From positions 1-64,000 of the forward strand of contig NZ_BCQP01000008.1 in assembly GCF_001552135.1 (NCBI RefSeq): a DNA stretch of 64,000 bases, written 5' to 3'. Shown piece after piece: positions 1 through 7,741 of the stretch. The notes beneath the pieces are model-generated. The model was not told where the DNA came from. It made no database searches and worked only from the letters and a program-made list of their open reading frames with translations. Every line of letters starts with the position of its first letter. Position 1 is the first letter of the stretch. A program made the position numbers and the translations under genes. This DNA is from Actinomadura chibensis NBRC 106107. Its GTDB lineage: Bacteria; Actinomycetota; Actinomycetes; Streptosporangiales; Streptosporangiaceae.

Positions 1-112
1 GGGGGGAAGGGATAAATGCCCTTCTTAGGGGTAGGCGATCGGGTGTCCGTGGATGTCCGGAGGGTCGTACGCTGTCCACCGGGTCCTGTCAGGTCGCACG
101 GCGGGGGGTAGC

Positions 113-1240
113 GTGCCTCTGCTTCACAAGATCGCTGGAGTCGTGGTCGTCTGCGCCGTGATCCTGGGGCTCACCCTTCCGGGGCATAAGCGCGACAGGG
201 AGCAGAACGCTCAGCGGGCCGGAGCGGCCGTGCGGGCGCCGGCCGATGCCCATGCCGCGAAGGCGACGGGGAGGCCCGTGCCGGGCGCCTCAGGGACGCG
301 GGGGAGTCCTTCGCCGTCCGCGACGCCGACCGCGCCGATCCCGGCGGCGGCGCCCGGGGCGGTGGCGGTCAAGGCGAACGAGCTGGGGCAGGTCCCGGTG
401 CTGATGTACCACCGGATCGTCCCGAAGCCGGAGATGTCGCTCGACCGGTCGACGAAGGAGCTGTACGACGAGCTGACGGGGCTGGCCAAGGGCGGGTACG
501 TGCCGGTCACGGCGGCGGAGTTCGTCACCGGGGTGTTCAACGTCCCGGCGGGCAGGCATCCCGTGGTGTTGACCTTCGACGACAGCACGCCGGGGCACTT
601 CGCGCTCGACGCGGCGGGCAACCCGAAGCCGGACACGGCGGTCGCGATCATCCTGCGTGTCGCGCGGGAGAACCCGGGGTTCCGTCCGACGGCGACGTTC
701 TACCTGAACAAGGAGCTGTTCGGGATGGACGACGCGCAGGCGCCGGCGGGGCTGAACTGGCTGCGCCAGCACGGGTTCGAGCTGGGCAACCACACGGTGT
801 CCCATCCGAGCCTCGCCGGGATGCCGGAGAAGCGGGTGCGGGACGAGATCGGCGGCATGGAGGACCGGATCGTCCGGCTGACGGGGGCGCACACGACGAC
901 GTTCGCGTACCCGTTCGGGGCCGTCCCGAAGAAGAAGGCGTGGGCCGAGAAGCAGGGCGGCCGGTACGACTTCCAGGGGATCTTCCTCGCCGGGTGGCGG
1001 CCGTCCATCTCGCCGTTCGACGAGGACTTCGACCGGTGGAACATCGACCGGGTCCGCTCCGAGGGCAAGATCAAGGAGAACGACTGCACCCGGTACTGCT
1101 CTACCGCCTGGTTGGAATATCTGGACAAGAACCCGGATGAGCGGTACACATCTGACGGCGATCCGAACACCGTGACGTTTCCGAGGACGGCCGAGGACCG
1201 GCTGGCCACGGCTTACCGCGGCCGGGCGCGCGCCTACTGA
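113..1240 (+). CDS. Secreted or membrane-anchored polysaccharide deacetylase
   Basis: NodB-type carbohydrate esterase, expected to remove N- or O-acetyl groups from an extracellular polysaccharide such as peptidoglycan or chitin. The N-terminus has one hydrophobic stretch (KIAGVVVVCAVILGLTLPG), a signal anchor or signal peptide, followed by a Pro/Ala-rich linker. The catalytic part shows VLMYHRI, TFDDS (metal-binding Asp pair) and ELGNHTVSHPSL (the H-x3-H metal motif). I prefer the GTG at 113 because a GGGGGG tract lies just upstream and the hydrophobic segment then sits at the very start; an ATG at 53 is the alternative. It stands alone ahead of the rpsA promoter. The family is clear, the substrate is not. 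Confidence 0.85.
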   Translation: MPLLHKIAGVVVVCAVILGLTLPGHKRDREQNAQRAGAAVRAPADAHAAKATGRPVPGASGTRGSPSPSATPTAPIPAAAPGAVAVKANELGQVPVLMYHRIVPKPEMSLDRSTKELYDELTGLAKGGYVPVTAAEFVTGVFNVPAGRHPVVLTFDDSTPGHFALDAAGNPKPDTAVAIILRVARENPGFRPTATFYLNKELFGMDDAQAPAGLNWLRQHGFELGNHTVSHPSLAGMPEKRVRDEIGGMEDRIVRLTGAHTTTFAYPFGAVPKKKAWAEKQGGRYDFQGIFLAGWRPSISPFDEDFDRWNIDRVRSEGKIKENDCTRYCSTAWLEYLDKNPDERYTSDGDPNTVTFPRTAEDRLATAYRGRARAY

Positions 1241-1261
1241 TCCGGCGCGCTCGGAACCGGA

Positions 1262-1290
1262 TTGACCACGCGCGGCCAGTCCCATATCCT
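1262..1290 (+). promoter_or_regulatory. Predicted strong promoter of rpsA
   Basis: TTGACC (1262-1267) and TATCCT (1285-1290) are separated by exactly 17 nt, close to the actinobacterial housekeeping sigma consensus. Transcription would start near 1297, giving a leader of about 180 nt before rpsA. Prediction from sequence only. Confidence 0.7.
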
Positions 1291-1450
1291 GATCGCTGCG
1301 CTGTGGGCCTGCGCGCCTCGGACGGAGCAGGCTCGCGCTCGGTCAGGTCGGCGACCTCGGTTCGGTTCACTGACGCGGCAGCGACCGCGTCCCATTCCGG
1401 TCTTCGGCAGGGCGGATACCGGCCCTCCGCGCACAACCCATACGACTTCC

Positions 1451-1480
1451 ATGTCCGTACCGGAGCCAGCCGACACATGA
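1451..1480 (+). CDS. Possible nine-codon upstream ORF coupled to rpsA
   Basis: ATG at 1451 opens a nine-codon reading frame (MSVPEPADT) whose TGA overlaps the rpsA start as ATGA. It lies in the long rpsA leader. It could couple translation to rpsA or help S1 autoregulation, but it may be chance; there is no independent support. Confidence 0.25.
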   Translation: MSVPEPADT

Positions 1481-2964
1481 CGAGCAGCACCGAGGCCACC
1501 TCGACCACCCCGCAGGTAGCGGTCAACGACATCGGGTCCGAGGAAGCCTTCCTCGCCGCGATCGACGAGACCATCAAGTACTTCAACGACGGCGACATTG
1601 TCGAAGGCACTGTCGTCAAGGTCGATCGTGACGAGGTCCTCCTCGACATCGGCTACAAGACCGAGGGCGTCATCCCCTCGCGCGAGCTGTCCATCAAGCA
1701 CGATGTCGACCCCAACGAGGTCGTCTCCGTGGGAGACCACGTCGAGGCGCTCGTCCTCCAGAAGGAGGACAAGGAGGGGCGGCTGATCCTGTCCAAGAAG
1801 CGGGCTCAGTACGAGCGCGCCTGGGGCACGATCGAGAAGATCAAGGACGAGGACGGCATCGTCACGGGCACGGTCATCGAGGTCGTCAAGGGCGGCCTCA
1901 TCCTCGACATCGGGCTGCGCGGCTTCCTGCCGGCGTCCCTGGTCGAGATGCGCCGCGTCCGCGACCTGCAGCCCTACGTGGGCCGCGAGCTCGAAGCCAA
2001 GATCATCGAGCTGGACAAGAACCGCAACAACGTGGTCCTGTCCCGCCGCGCCTGGCTGGAGCAGACGCAGAGCGAGGTCCGCCAGACCTTCCTCAACACC
2101 CTCCAGAAGGGCCAGGTCCGCAAGGGCGTCGTGTCCTCGATCGTCAACTTCGGCGCGTTCGTCGACCTCGGCGGCGTGGACGGGCTCGTGCACGTCTCCG
2201 AGCTGTCCTGGAAGCACATCGACCACCCGTCCGAGGTGGTCGAGGTCGGCCAGGAGGTCACGGTCGAGGTCCTGGACGTCGACATGGAGCGCGAGCGGGT
2301 CTCGCTGTCGCTCAAGGCGACGCAGGAAGACCCGTGGCAGCAGTTCGCCCGCACCCACCAGATCGGGCAGGTCGTGCCGGGACGCGTCACCAAGCTGGTG
2401 CCGTTCGGCGCGTTCGTCCGCGTCGAGGAGGGCATCGAGGGCCTGGTGCACATCTCCGAGCTGGCCGAGCGGCACGTGGAGATCCCCGAGCAGGTCGTCC
2501 AGGTCGGCGACGAGATCTTCGTGAAGATCATCGACATCGACCTCGACCGGCGCCGGATCAGCCTGTCGCTCAAGCAGGCCAACGAGGGCGCCGCCGGGAT
2601 CGAGGAAGAGGACTTCGACCCGACCCTGTACGGCATGCCCGCCGAGTACGACGAGCAGGGCAACTACAAGTACCCCGAGGGCTTCGACGCCGAGACCGGC
2701 GAGTGGCTGCCGGGCTTCGACGAGCAGCGCGAGACCTGGGAGCGGCAGTACGCCGAGGCCCGGTCCCGCTTCGACGCCCACCGGCGGCAGATCGAGGAGG
2801 CCCGCAAGGCCGAGGCCGAGGCGGGCGCCGAGCCCGCGTCCGGCGGCGGCGGCGGGGGCGAGACCTCCTACTCCGGCGGCGGGGAGAGCGAGTCCGGCGG
2901 CGGCGCCCTCGCCACCGACGAGGCGCTCGCCGCGCTGCGGGAGAAGCTCTCCGGCGGCCAGTGA
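1477..2964 (+). CDS. rpsA: 30S ribosomal protein S1
   Basis: RNA-binding protein of the small ribosomal subunit, 495 residues. Four S1 (OB-fold) repeats are visible at about residues 35-105, 120-190, 205-275 and 290-360, with the recurring pattern V.G.V..V...G..VD.G...G..H.SEL. The N-terminus (MTSSTEATSTTPQVAVNDIG) is typical of actinobacterial S1 and supports ATG 1477; GGAG lies 11 nt upstream. The C-terminal tail is acidic and then Gly/Ser-rich, as usual in actinomycetes, where S1 has four repeats rather than the six of E. coli. It is flanked by its own promoter and a strong terminator, so it is probably monocistronic. Confidence 0.97.
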   Translation: MTSSTEATSTTPQVAVNDIGSEEAFLAAIDETIKYFNDGDIVEGTVVKVDRDEVLLDIGYKTEGVIPSRELSIKHDVDPNEVVSVGDHVEALVLQKEDKEGRLILSKKRAQYERAWGTIEKIKDEDGIVTGTVIEVVKGGLILDIGLRGFLPASLVEMRRVRDLQPYVGRELEAKIIELDKNRNNVVLSRRAWLEQTQSEVRQTFLNTLQKGQVRKGVVSSIVNFGAFVDLGGVDGLVHVSELSWKHIDHPSEVVEVGQEVTVEVLDVDMERERVSLSLKATQEDPWQQFARTHQIGQVVPGRVTKLVPFGAFVRVEEGIEGLVHISELAERHVEIPEQVVQVGDEIFVKIIDIDLDRRRISLSLKQANEGAAGIEEEDFDPTLYGMPAEYDEQGNYKYPEGFDAETGEWLPGFDEQRETWERQYAEARSRFDAHRRQIEEARKAEAEAGAEPASGGGGGGETSYSGGGESESGGGALATDEALAALREKLSGGQ

Positions 2965-2975
2965 CGGAACCGTCG

Positions 2976-3010
2976 ACCACCGCCGCGCGGAGCCTCCGCG
3001 CGGCGGTGGT
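2976..3010 (+). terminator. Intrinsic-type terminator hairpin after rpsA
   Basis: A perfect 16-bp stem (ACCACCGCCGCGCGGA paired with its complement) closes a 3-nt loop, starting 12 nt after the rpsA stop. There is no U-tract, which is usual in high-GC actinomycetes. Confidence 0.8.
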
Positions 3011-3150
3011 GACGTTCCGCCGGTGATCCAGCGGACACGGCCGGAGGACGATCCCACCGGATCGCGCTCCGGCCGTGCTCGGCTGCGCCGGGTCCGATAG
3101 CTTTGCCGTCGTCCCCGAAGGTCCGCCCGTCCCCCGGAGCTCTCGTTCAA

Positions 3151-5109
3151 TTGGCCAGCACAGACGCCGACGTCGGCACGAGGACCGGCGGCCCCGCCGC
3201 GGCCGGGCCGTCCATCGTTCCGCAGGGGCCGGCGCGGCTCGCGCTGATCGCGGTCACCGTCGCGGTCCTCGCGCAGACCCTGCGGTTCTCCCTGCCCCAG
3301 TTCGACCACTTCGCCGACGACGCCGGGGTCGGCGCCGCCGGCGCCGCCATTTTCGCGGTGTACCTGGTGGGGTTCGCCGCGCCGCTGATCCGCCGCGCCG
3401 CGGGCCCGCGCGGGCTGCTGGCCACCGGGATCGGCGGGCTGCTCGCCGTCCGGCTGCTGGCGCAGGCGATCGACCCGCGCACCTGGCTGGCGTTCGCGGG
3501 CACCGCGGTCGGGATGATCGCGATCGCGGCGCTGTACGAGGGCGCCCGCGGCCTGTCCGGCGTCGGGTTCGCCACGGCGACCGTCGCCGGGCTCTCGGTC
3601 GACACGGCGGTGCGGATGTGCTTCGCCACCTGGGACCCGGTCTGGCGGGACGGCCTCGGCCCGTGGCTCGCGTGCCTGGCGTTCGTCGGCCTCGGCGCCG
3701 CCGCGCTGTACCGCGAGCTCGCGTCCGGCCCGGTCGCCGCGCCCGGGATCTCCTGGCGGGACGCGCTCGGCGCCGCCGCGTTCGGGCCGTTCCTCGCCCT
3801 CCAGGTGCTGGTGCTGTCCAGCCCGGCGTTCGTGGCGTCGTCCGGCTGGCAGTCGCTGACCGGGGCGCACGTCGCGATCGTCATCGGGCAGGGGCTCGCG
3901 CTGGCGTTCCTCGCGTCCGGGCTCGCCGTCCGCGCCGTCCCGGGCGGGGTGTGCGTGCTCGGCGGGACGGTCCTCGGGGTCGGCGCGGGCGCCGCCGCCG
4001 GGACGTACGCGGTGTCCGGCATCGAGATCGTGCCCATCGTGATCGTCGGGCAGGTGCTGGCCGCGTGGCTGCTCGCGGTGGCGTGCCGCGCGCCGCTGCG
4101 CCGCGCCGGGACCGGCGGGCCCGTCCGGCGGGTCGACGCGGGCGCCGCGCTCGGCGGCCTGCTGATCGTGGTGGTGCTCATCCCGTACCAGGTCAGCGCC
4201 GTGTCGCCGCTGCCGTTCCCGAACAACCTGCTGCCCGGCCTCGCCGGGATCCTGCTCGGCGGGCTCGCCGCGATCGCCGCCGCCCGCGGCGGTCCGCTGC
4301 CCGCGCGCGCGCCGGTGCGGGCCGCCGGCGCCGGCGCCGCCTCGCTCCTGCTGCTGTGCGGGACGGTCGTGTTCACCGTGGCCGCGCCGGACGGCAAGGC
4401 GCAGGCCGCGCCCGTCCCCGGCCAGGTGCGGGTGCTGAGCTACAACATCCACGACGCGGTCGACCAGTCCGGGCGGCTCGACCCCGAGGGCATAGCGCGG
4501 GTGATCGAGGGGCAGCGGGCGCAGGTCGTCCTGCTGCAGGAGGCCGGGCGCGGGTCGCTGCTGTCCGGCACCACCGACGTCGGCGTGTGGCTGTCGCGGC
4601 GCCTCGGCATGAAGCTCATCTGGGGCCCGGCCGCCGACGGCCAGTTCGGCAACGCGATCCTCACGTCGCTGCCGGTGCGCAGCTCCGGGACGGGCCGGAT
4701 GCCGCGCGGCGACTGGTCGCAGATCCGCGGCTACGTGTGGGCGCGGCTCGCGGTCGGCGCCACCACGATGGACGTGTGGTCCACGCACCTGGAGGGCGGC
4801 GACGACCAGGCGGACGAGCGCCGCCGCGAGGTGGCGGCGCTGCTGCGCGCCTGGGGCGGCGCGCCGCGCACGCTGATCGGCGGCGACTTCAACGCCGGGC
4901 CCGGCAGCCGGGAGTTCGCCGCGCTGACCGACGGCACCGACCTGCGCAGCGTCGCGATCGGCGACGACTCGTCCCCGACCAGGTCGGACGGGGCGCGGGT
5001 CGACTGGATCCTCGGCTCGGACGGCGTGCTCGTCACCGACTACGACGTCCCGCGCTCGGACGCGTCCGACCACTATCCGGTGGCCGTGACGGTCCGGATC
5101 GGCCGCTGA
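3151..5109 (+). CDS. Polytopic membrane protein with C-terminal endonuclease/exonuclease/phosphatase domain
   Basis: The first ~420 residues form roughly ten hydrophobic helices. The last ~220 form an exonuclease-endonuclease-phosphatase (DNase I-like) domain with all expected catalytic blocks: SYNIHD (Asn), LLQEAG (Glu), STHLEGG (His), GGDFNAGP (Asp/Asn) and SDASDHYP (Asp-His). The domain therefore looks active as a Mg-dependent phosphodiesterase or phosphatase placed on one face of the membrane; substrate unknown. I chose TTG 3151 because GGAG lies 11 nt upstream; TTG 3103 is possible. Not obviously in an operon with rpsA, which ends in a terminator, nor with the next gene, which has its own promoter. 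Confidence 0.8.
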   Translation: MASTDADVGTRTGGPAAAGPSIVPQGPARLALIAVTVAVLAQTLRFSLPQFDHFADDAGVGAAGAAIFAVYLVGFAAPLIRRAAGPRGLLATGIGGLLAVRLLAQAIDPRTWLAFAGTAVGMIAIAALYEGARGLSGVGFATATVAGLSVDTAVRMCFATWDPVWRDGLGPWLACLAFVGLGAAALYRELASGPVAAPGISWRDALGAAAFGPFLALQVLVLSSPAFVASSGWQSLTGAHVAIVIGQGLALAFLASGLAVRAVPGGVCVLGGTVLGVGAGAAAGTYAVSGIEIVPIVIVGQVLAAWLLAVACRAPLRRAGTGGPVRRVDAGAALGGLLIVVVLIPYQVSAVSPLPFPNNLLPGLAGILLGGLAAIAAARGGPLPARAPVRAAGAGAASLLLLCGTVVFTVAAPDGKAQAAPVPGQVRVLSYNIHDAVDQSGRLDPEGIARVIEGQRAQVVLLQEAGRGSLLSGTTDVGVWLSRRLGMKLIWGPAADGQFGNAILTSLPVRSSGTGRMPRGDWSQIRGYVWARLAVGATTMDVWSTHLEGGDDQADERRREVAALLRAWGGAPRTLIGGDFNAGPGSREFAALTDGTDLRSVAIGDDSSPTRSDGARVDWILGSDGVLVTDYDVPRSDASDHYPVAVTVRIGR

Positions 5110-5133
5110 CCGGACCCGCCCCGATTCCGCCGC

Positions 5134-5139
5134 TAGGGT
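5134..5139 (+). promoter_or_regulatory. -10 box TAGGGT of a leaderless acetyltransferase gene
   Basis: TAGGGT ends 6 nt before the ATG and no Shine-Dalgarno sequence is visible, so the transcript probably starts at or next to the start codon. Confidence 0.6.
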
Positions 5140-5145
5140 CGAGCC

Positions 5146-5637
5146 ATGAGCGAACCGACGGTCGCGATAGAGCGCGCCGGACCGGACGACGCCGGTGAAC
5201 TGCTGACCGTCCAGCGCGCCGCCTACGTCACCGAGGCGCAGCTGTACGGCGACCCGTTCATCCCCCCGCTCGTCGAGTCGGTCGAGCAGCTCCAGAAGGT
5301 GCTCGCCGGGGACGCGGTGGTGCTGAAGGCGGTCCAGGGGACGCGGGTGGTCGGGGCCGTCCGCGCCCAGTTCAGCGACCACACGTGCCTGGTGGGGCGG
5401 CTGGTCGTCGTCCCGGACATGCAGCGCCGCGGGATCGGCGGGCGGCTCCTCGCCGCGCTGGAGGCCGAGGTCGCCGGCCGCGCCGACGCGTGCGTGCTGT
5501 TCACCGGCCACCTGAGCGACTCGAACCTGGGCCTGTACCGCAAGCTCGGGTACGCCGAGACGCACCGGGAGCGGGTCGCGGCGCACCTGACCCTCGTCCA
5601 CATGCGCAAACCCCTCGTCCCTGCGGAGACGGCCTGA
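5146..5637 (+). CDS. GNAT-family N-acetyltransferase
   Basis: Acetyl-CoA-dependent acetyltransferase of 163 residues. The conserved acetyl-CoA loop reads RLVVVPDMQRRGIGGRLL (V..[QR]RRGIG), followed by LFTGHLSDSNLGLYRKLGY, the usual motif B with the YRKLGY end. It covers a single GNAT domain with no extra domain. The substrate cannot be told from sequence. The ATG is preceded by a TAGGGT -10 box six bases upstream rather than by a ribosome binding site. coaE follows after a short gap with its own identical -10 box, so the two are probably transcribed separately. Confidence 0.88.
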   Translation: MSEPTVAIERAGPDDAGELLTVQRAAYVTEAQLYGDPFIPPLVESVEQLQKVLAGDAVVLKAVQGTRVVGAVRAQFSDHTCLVGRLVVVPDMQRRGIGGRLLAALEAEVAGRADACVLFTGHLSDSNLGLYRKLGYAETHRERVAAHLTLVHMRKPLVPAETA

Positions 5638-5641
5638 CGGC

Positions 5642-5647
5642 TAGGGT
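5642..5647 (+). promoter_or_regulatory. -10 box TAGGGT of leaderless coaE
   Basis: TAGGGT lies 6 nt before the GTG start of coaE, only a few bases after the stop of the previous gene. No Shine-Dalgarno is seen. Same arrangement as in the preceding gene. Confidence 0.6.
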
Positions 5648-5653
5648 GAGGCC

Positions 5654-6247
5654 GTGCTGAAAGTGGGACTGACCGGCGGGATCGGTTCGGGCAAGAGCGA
5701 GGTGTCGGCTCTGCTGCGCGCGCGCGGGGCCGTGGTCATCGACGCTGACAGGATCGCCCGCGAGGTGGTGGAGCCGGGCACGCCGGGCCTCGCCGCCGTC
5801 GTCGCGGAGTTCGGCGAGGACGTGCTGCTGCCGTCCGGGGGGCTCGACCGGGAGAAGGTCGGCCGGGTCGTGTTCGCCGACCCCGAGCGGCTCGCGGCGC
5901 TGAACGCGATCGTCCATCCGCTGGTGGGGGAGCGGATGGAGGAGCTGATGGACGCCGCCCCCGCCGACGCCGTCGTGGTCTACGACGTGCCCCTGCTCGC
6001 CGAGAACGGGCTCGCGTCCATGTACGACGAGGTCGTGGTCGTGGACGCGCCCGAGGAGGCGCGGCTCGACCGGCTGGTGGCGCGGCGCGGCATGACCGAG
6101 GAGGACGCCCGCGCCCGGATGGCGAACCAGGCGTCCCCGGAGGAGCGGCGTGCCGTCGCGACCCGCGTCATCGACAACTCCGGCACCCTCGACGACCTGA
6201 AGAAGCAGGTCGACGCCCTCTGGGAGGCCCTGACCCGCTCCGCCTGA
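5654..6247 (+). CDS. coaE: Dephospho-CoA kinase
   Basis: Last step of coenzyme A synthesis: phosphorylates the 3' hydroxyl of dephospho-CoA with ATP, in the cytoplasm. Residues 8-15 are the P-loop GGIGSGKS. Further family signatures are [13 protein letters not shown], the NAIVHPLV segment and [12 protein letters not shown]. At 197 residues it is a normal-length single-domain CoaE; some actinobacteria carry a C-terminal DUF (GrpB-like) fusion, which is absent here. GTG start at 5654 is set by the leaderless -10 box and by the immediate start of the kinase core (LKVGLTGG). Confidence 0.96.
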   Translation: MLKVGLTGGIGSGKSEVSALLRARGAVVIDADRIAREVVEPGTPGLAAVVAEFGEDVLLPSGGLDREKVGRVVFADPERLAALNAIVHPLVGERMEELMDAAPADAVVVYDVPLLAENGLASMYDEVVVVDAPEEARLDRLVARRGMTEEDARARMANQASPEERRAVATRVIDNSGTLDDLKKQVDALWEALTRSA

Positions 6248-6320
6248 CCGGATCCGGACGTGGCGCGGACGGGCGGCGGTGCTGTAATGAGCTCACTTAC
6301 TCTCTTGGTGAGGAGCTGTC

Positions 6321-6716
6321 ATGGCACGCGTCATGGTCCGGGTGGTCGTCGGAATGTCGCTGGTCGCGGGGTGTGCCGCCGTGGCTCCGGCGGCGTCGGC
6401 GGCCGGTCCGGGGGCGACGATCAGGCTCGGTGTCGTGCCGCGGGAGGGCGGTCCGGCGGCGCGGTTCGCGACGCTGACCTGCGACCCGGTCGGCGGCACC
6501 CATCCGGACGCGGCGGCCGCCTGCGCCGAGCTCGCCGAGGTGAACGGGGACGTCGGGCGCGTACCGCCGCAGCGCGGCCGGTTCTGCTCGGCGGTGTGGC
6601 TGCCGGTGGACGCGACCGCGTCCGGGACCTGGCAGGGCCGCCCGATCGAGTTCTCCGAGGTCGACAGCAACGACGGCTGCGCGCGAATAGCGCACGGCCA
6701 CGTCTTCGACTTCTGA
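6321..6716 (+). CDS. Secreted subtilisin-inhibitor-like (SSI family) protease inhibitor
   Basis: Small extracellular inhibitor of serine proteases, 131 residues. A signal peptide covers about the first 28 residues (hydrophobic, ending APAASAAG). The mature part has the SSI layout: LTCDPVGGTHPDA..AC..L, a second cysteine pair (FCSAVW and DGCARI) and the terminal GHVFDF block, so both SSI disulfides can form. Aligning CSAVWLP with CPMVYDP of Streptomyces subtilisin inhibitor puts Ala at the P1 reactive-site position, which favours subtilisin- or elastase-like targets over trypsin. GAGGAG five bases upstream supports ATG 6321. It converges on the T7SS-associated gene. Confidence 0.88.
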   Translation: MARVMVRVVVGMSLVAGCAAVAPAASAAGPGATIRLGVVPREGGPAARFATLTCDPVGGTHPDAAAACAELAEVNGDVGRVPPQRGRFCSAVWLPVDATASGTWQGRPIEFSEVDSNDGCARIAHGHVFDF

Positions 6717-6725
6717 GATCCCGGC

Positions 6726-7322
6726 TCAGGGCCGGGCGGCGGCCCGGAGGCGCTGGGCCGGGACCTTCCAGCGCGCCGGACCGTTGATGTTGACGACGAT
6801 GTCGACGCCGTCCGGCGCGGAGGACGCGAGTTCGCTCCCGGTGGCCGTCCGCCATGAGCCGCCTTCCAGCAGCGGTTCGCTCGGTAGCCGCTCCTGGGAG
6901 GTGAAGACGAAGATTCCCTCGATGCCGTCGATCTCGTGGACCCAGAGGGAGTCGTCGGCCCCCTCGGGCTGGGTCGCGACCAGGACCTCCGAGGACAGCA
7001 GCAGCGCGACCGCCTGGTCGTCGGCCCCGTAACCGGCCACGACCAGTTGGACAGCGGCGTCCAGCGCGTCGGCCGGCTCGGGGAAGCCGAGCACCCGCGG
7101 CGACGGCCGGTACCCGGGGTTCTTCCTGAAACGGCCCGTGATCTCGCCGGCCTCGTCGATGCGCCACGCCCCGACGATCCCGTACGGCGGGACGTCCTCG
7201 CCTGAACCGAAGAACGGGTCGATCTCGTGCAGCCAGGAACCCGGGTTCCGCCTGGCGAATTCACGGGCCGCCGGGGAGTCGGGCGGTGGCAGGGGGCGGT
7301 CGTCGTCAGTCAGCGGAACCAA
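6726..7322 (-). CDS. Type VII secretion system-associated protein (SseB-like)
   Basis: 198 residues. The N-terminal half matches the pattern of actinomycete T7SS-associated proteins as I know them (NPGSWLHEIDP.F......PP.GIVGAWR.D..GEI...F..NP.YRPSPRVLGFPEP.D..D), and the C-terminal half has an SseB-like strand pattern ending in the IFVFTSQERL motif. Function in secretion is unproven; these proteins commonly accompany WXG/LXG-type effector genes. Here it is the last gene of a minus-strand trio: its ATG overlaps the end of the previous small gene by 17 nt. No ESX core gene (EccC, WXG100) is in the window, so any secretion machinery would have to be elsewhere. Confidence 0.7.
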   Translation of the reverse strand: MVPLTDDDRPLPPPDSPAAREFARRNPGSWLHEIDPFFGSGEDVPPYGIVGAWRIDEAGEITGRFRKNPGYRPSPRVLGFPEPADALDAAVQLVVAGYGADDQAVALLLSSEVLVATQPEGADDSLWVHEIDGIEGIFVFTSQERLPSEPLLEGGSWRTATGSELASSAPDGVDIVVNINGPARWKVPAQRLRAAARP

Positions 7323-7740
7323 CCCATTCGCTGAAGTAGCGGACCTGCTCTTCGACGCTGACCACCGAATCGCACGGGGCCGGGTCGAAGATGTAGAGCG
7401 TGTTGCGGGGGTTCGGCCGCTTGAACAGGCTGAGCAGGATGCGCGCGCCTCGCCTGGACGGGAGGTGGTAGAGCATGCGTCCGCCGCCCATGTCCCTCGA
7501 CATGCCCGAGGGATGCGCGTCGCGCCGGGCGCCGTTCACGCACAGTTTGATGCCCTCGGCATCGGTGGTCCGGCGTATCTCCTGGAACGCGGCGAACAGA
7601 TCGTCGGCCTCCGCCTCCCACTCGCGCCCGTCGTCGGCCCGCAGCGTCAACCGCCAGGGCGGACCCTTCTCCGAGGCGGACACGCTCCAGTCGCTTCGGT
7701 TCCCGTCCGGTGTCAGCACCGGGATCGACTCGGTGTGCAT
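7306..7740 (-). CDS. Small unknown protein between toxin-like and T7SS-associated genes (candidate immunity protein)
   Basis: 144 residues, no signal peptide or membrane segment, mixed charged composition. I do not recognise a family. Features: an N-terminal block with WSV..SEKG..WRLTLRADDGREWEAEADDLFAAFQEIR, a central RRDAHPSGMSRDMGGGRMLYHLP segment and a C-terminal acidic helix (VVSVEEQVRYFSEWVGS). The gene starts one base after the stop of the ADP-ribosyltransferase-like gene and overlaps the next gene by 17 nt, so the three are translated as a unit. A cytoplasmic immunity or chaperone role is inferred only from this position. Confidence 0.55.
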   Translation of the reverse strand: MHTESIPVLTPDGNRSDWSVSASEKGPPWRLTLRADDGREWEAEADDLFAAFQEIRRTTDAEGIKLCVNGARRDAHPSGMSRDMGGGRMLYHLPSRRGARILLSLFKRPNPRNTLYIFDPAPCDSVVSVEEQVRYFSEWVGSAD

Positions 7741-7741
7741 C

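Noticed and set aside
1234..5601. Minus-strand open frame of 1455 codons antisense to rpsA and the next two genes
   Set aside because: Translation is low-complexity and Arg/Pro/Gly/Asp-rich with no domain; it is the expected mirror of high-GC coding sequence, and the plus-strand genes are well supported.
6285..6305. TGAGCTCA palindrome before the SSI-like gene as an operator
   Set aside because: Only 8 bp, can occur by chance, and the wider repeat is imperfect; not enough to call.
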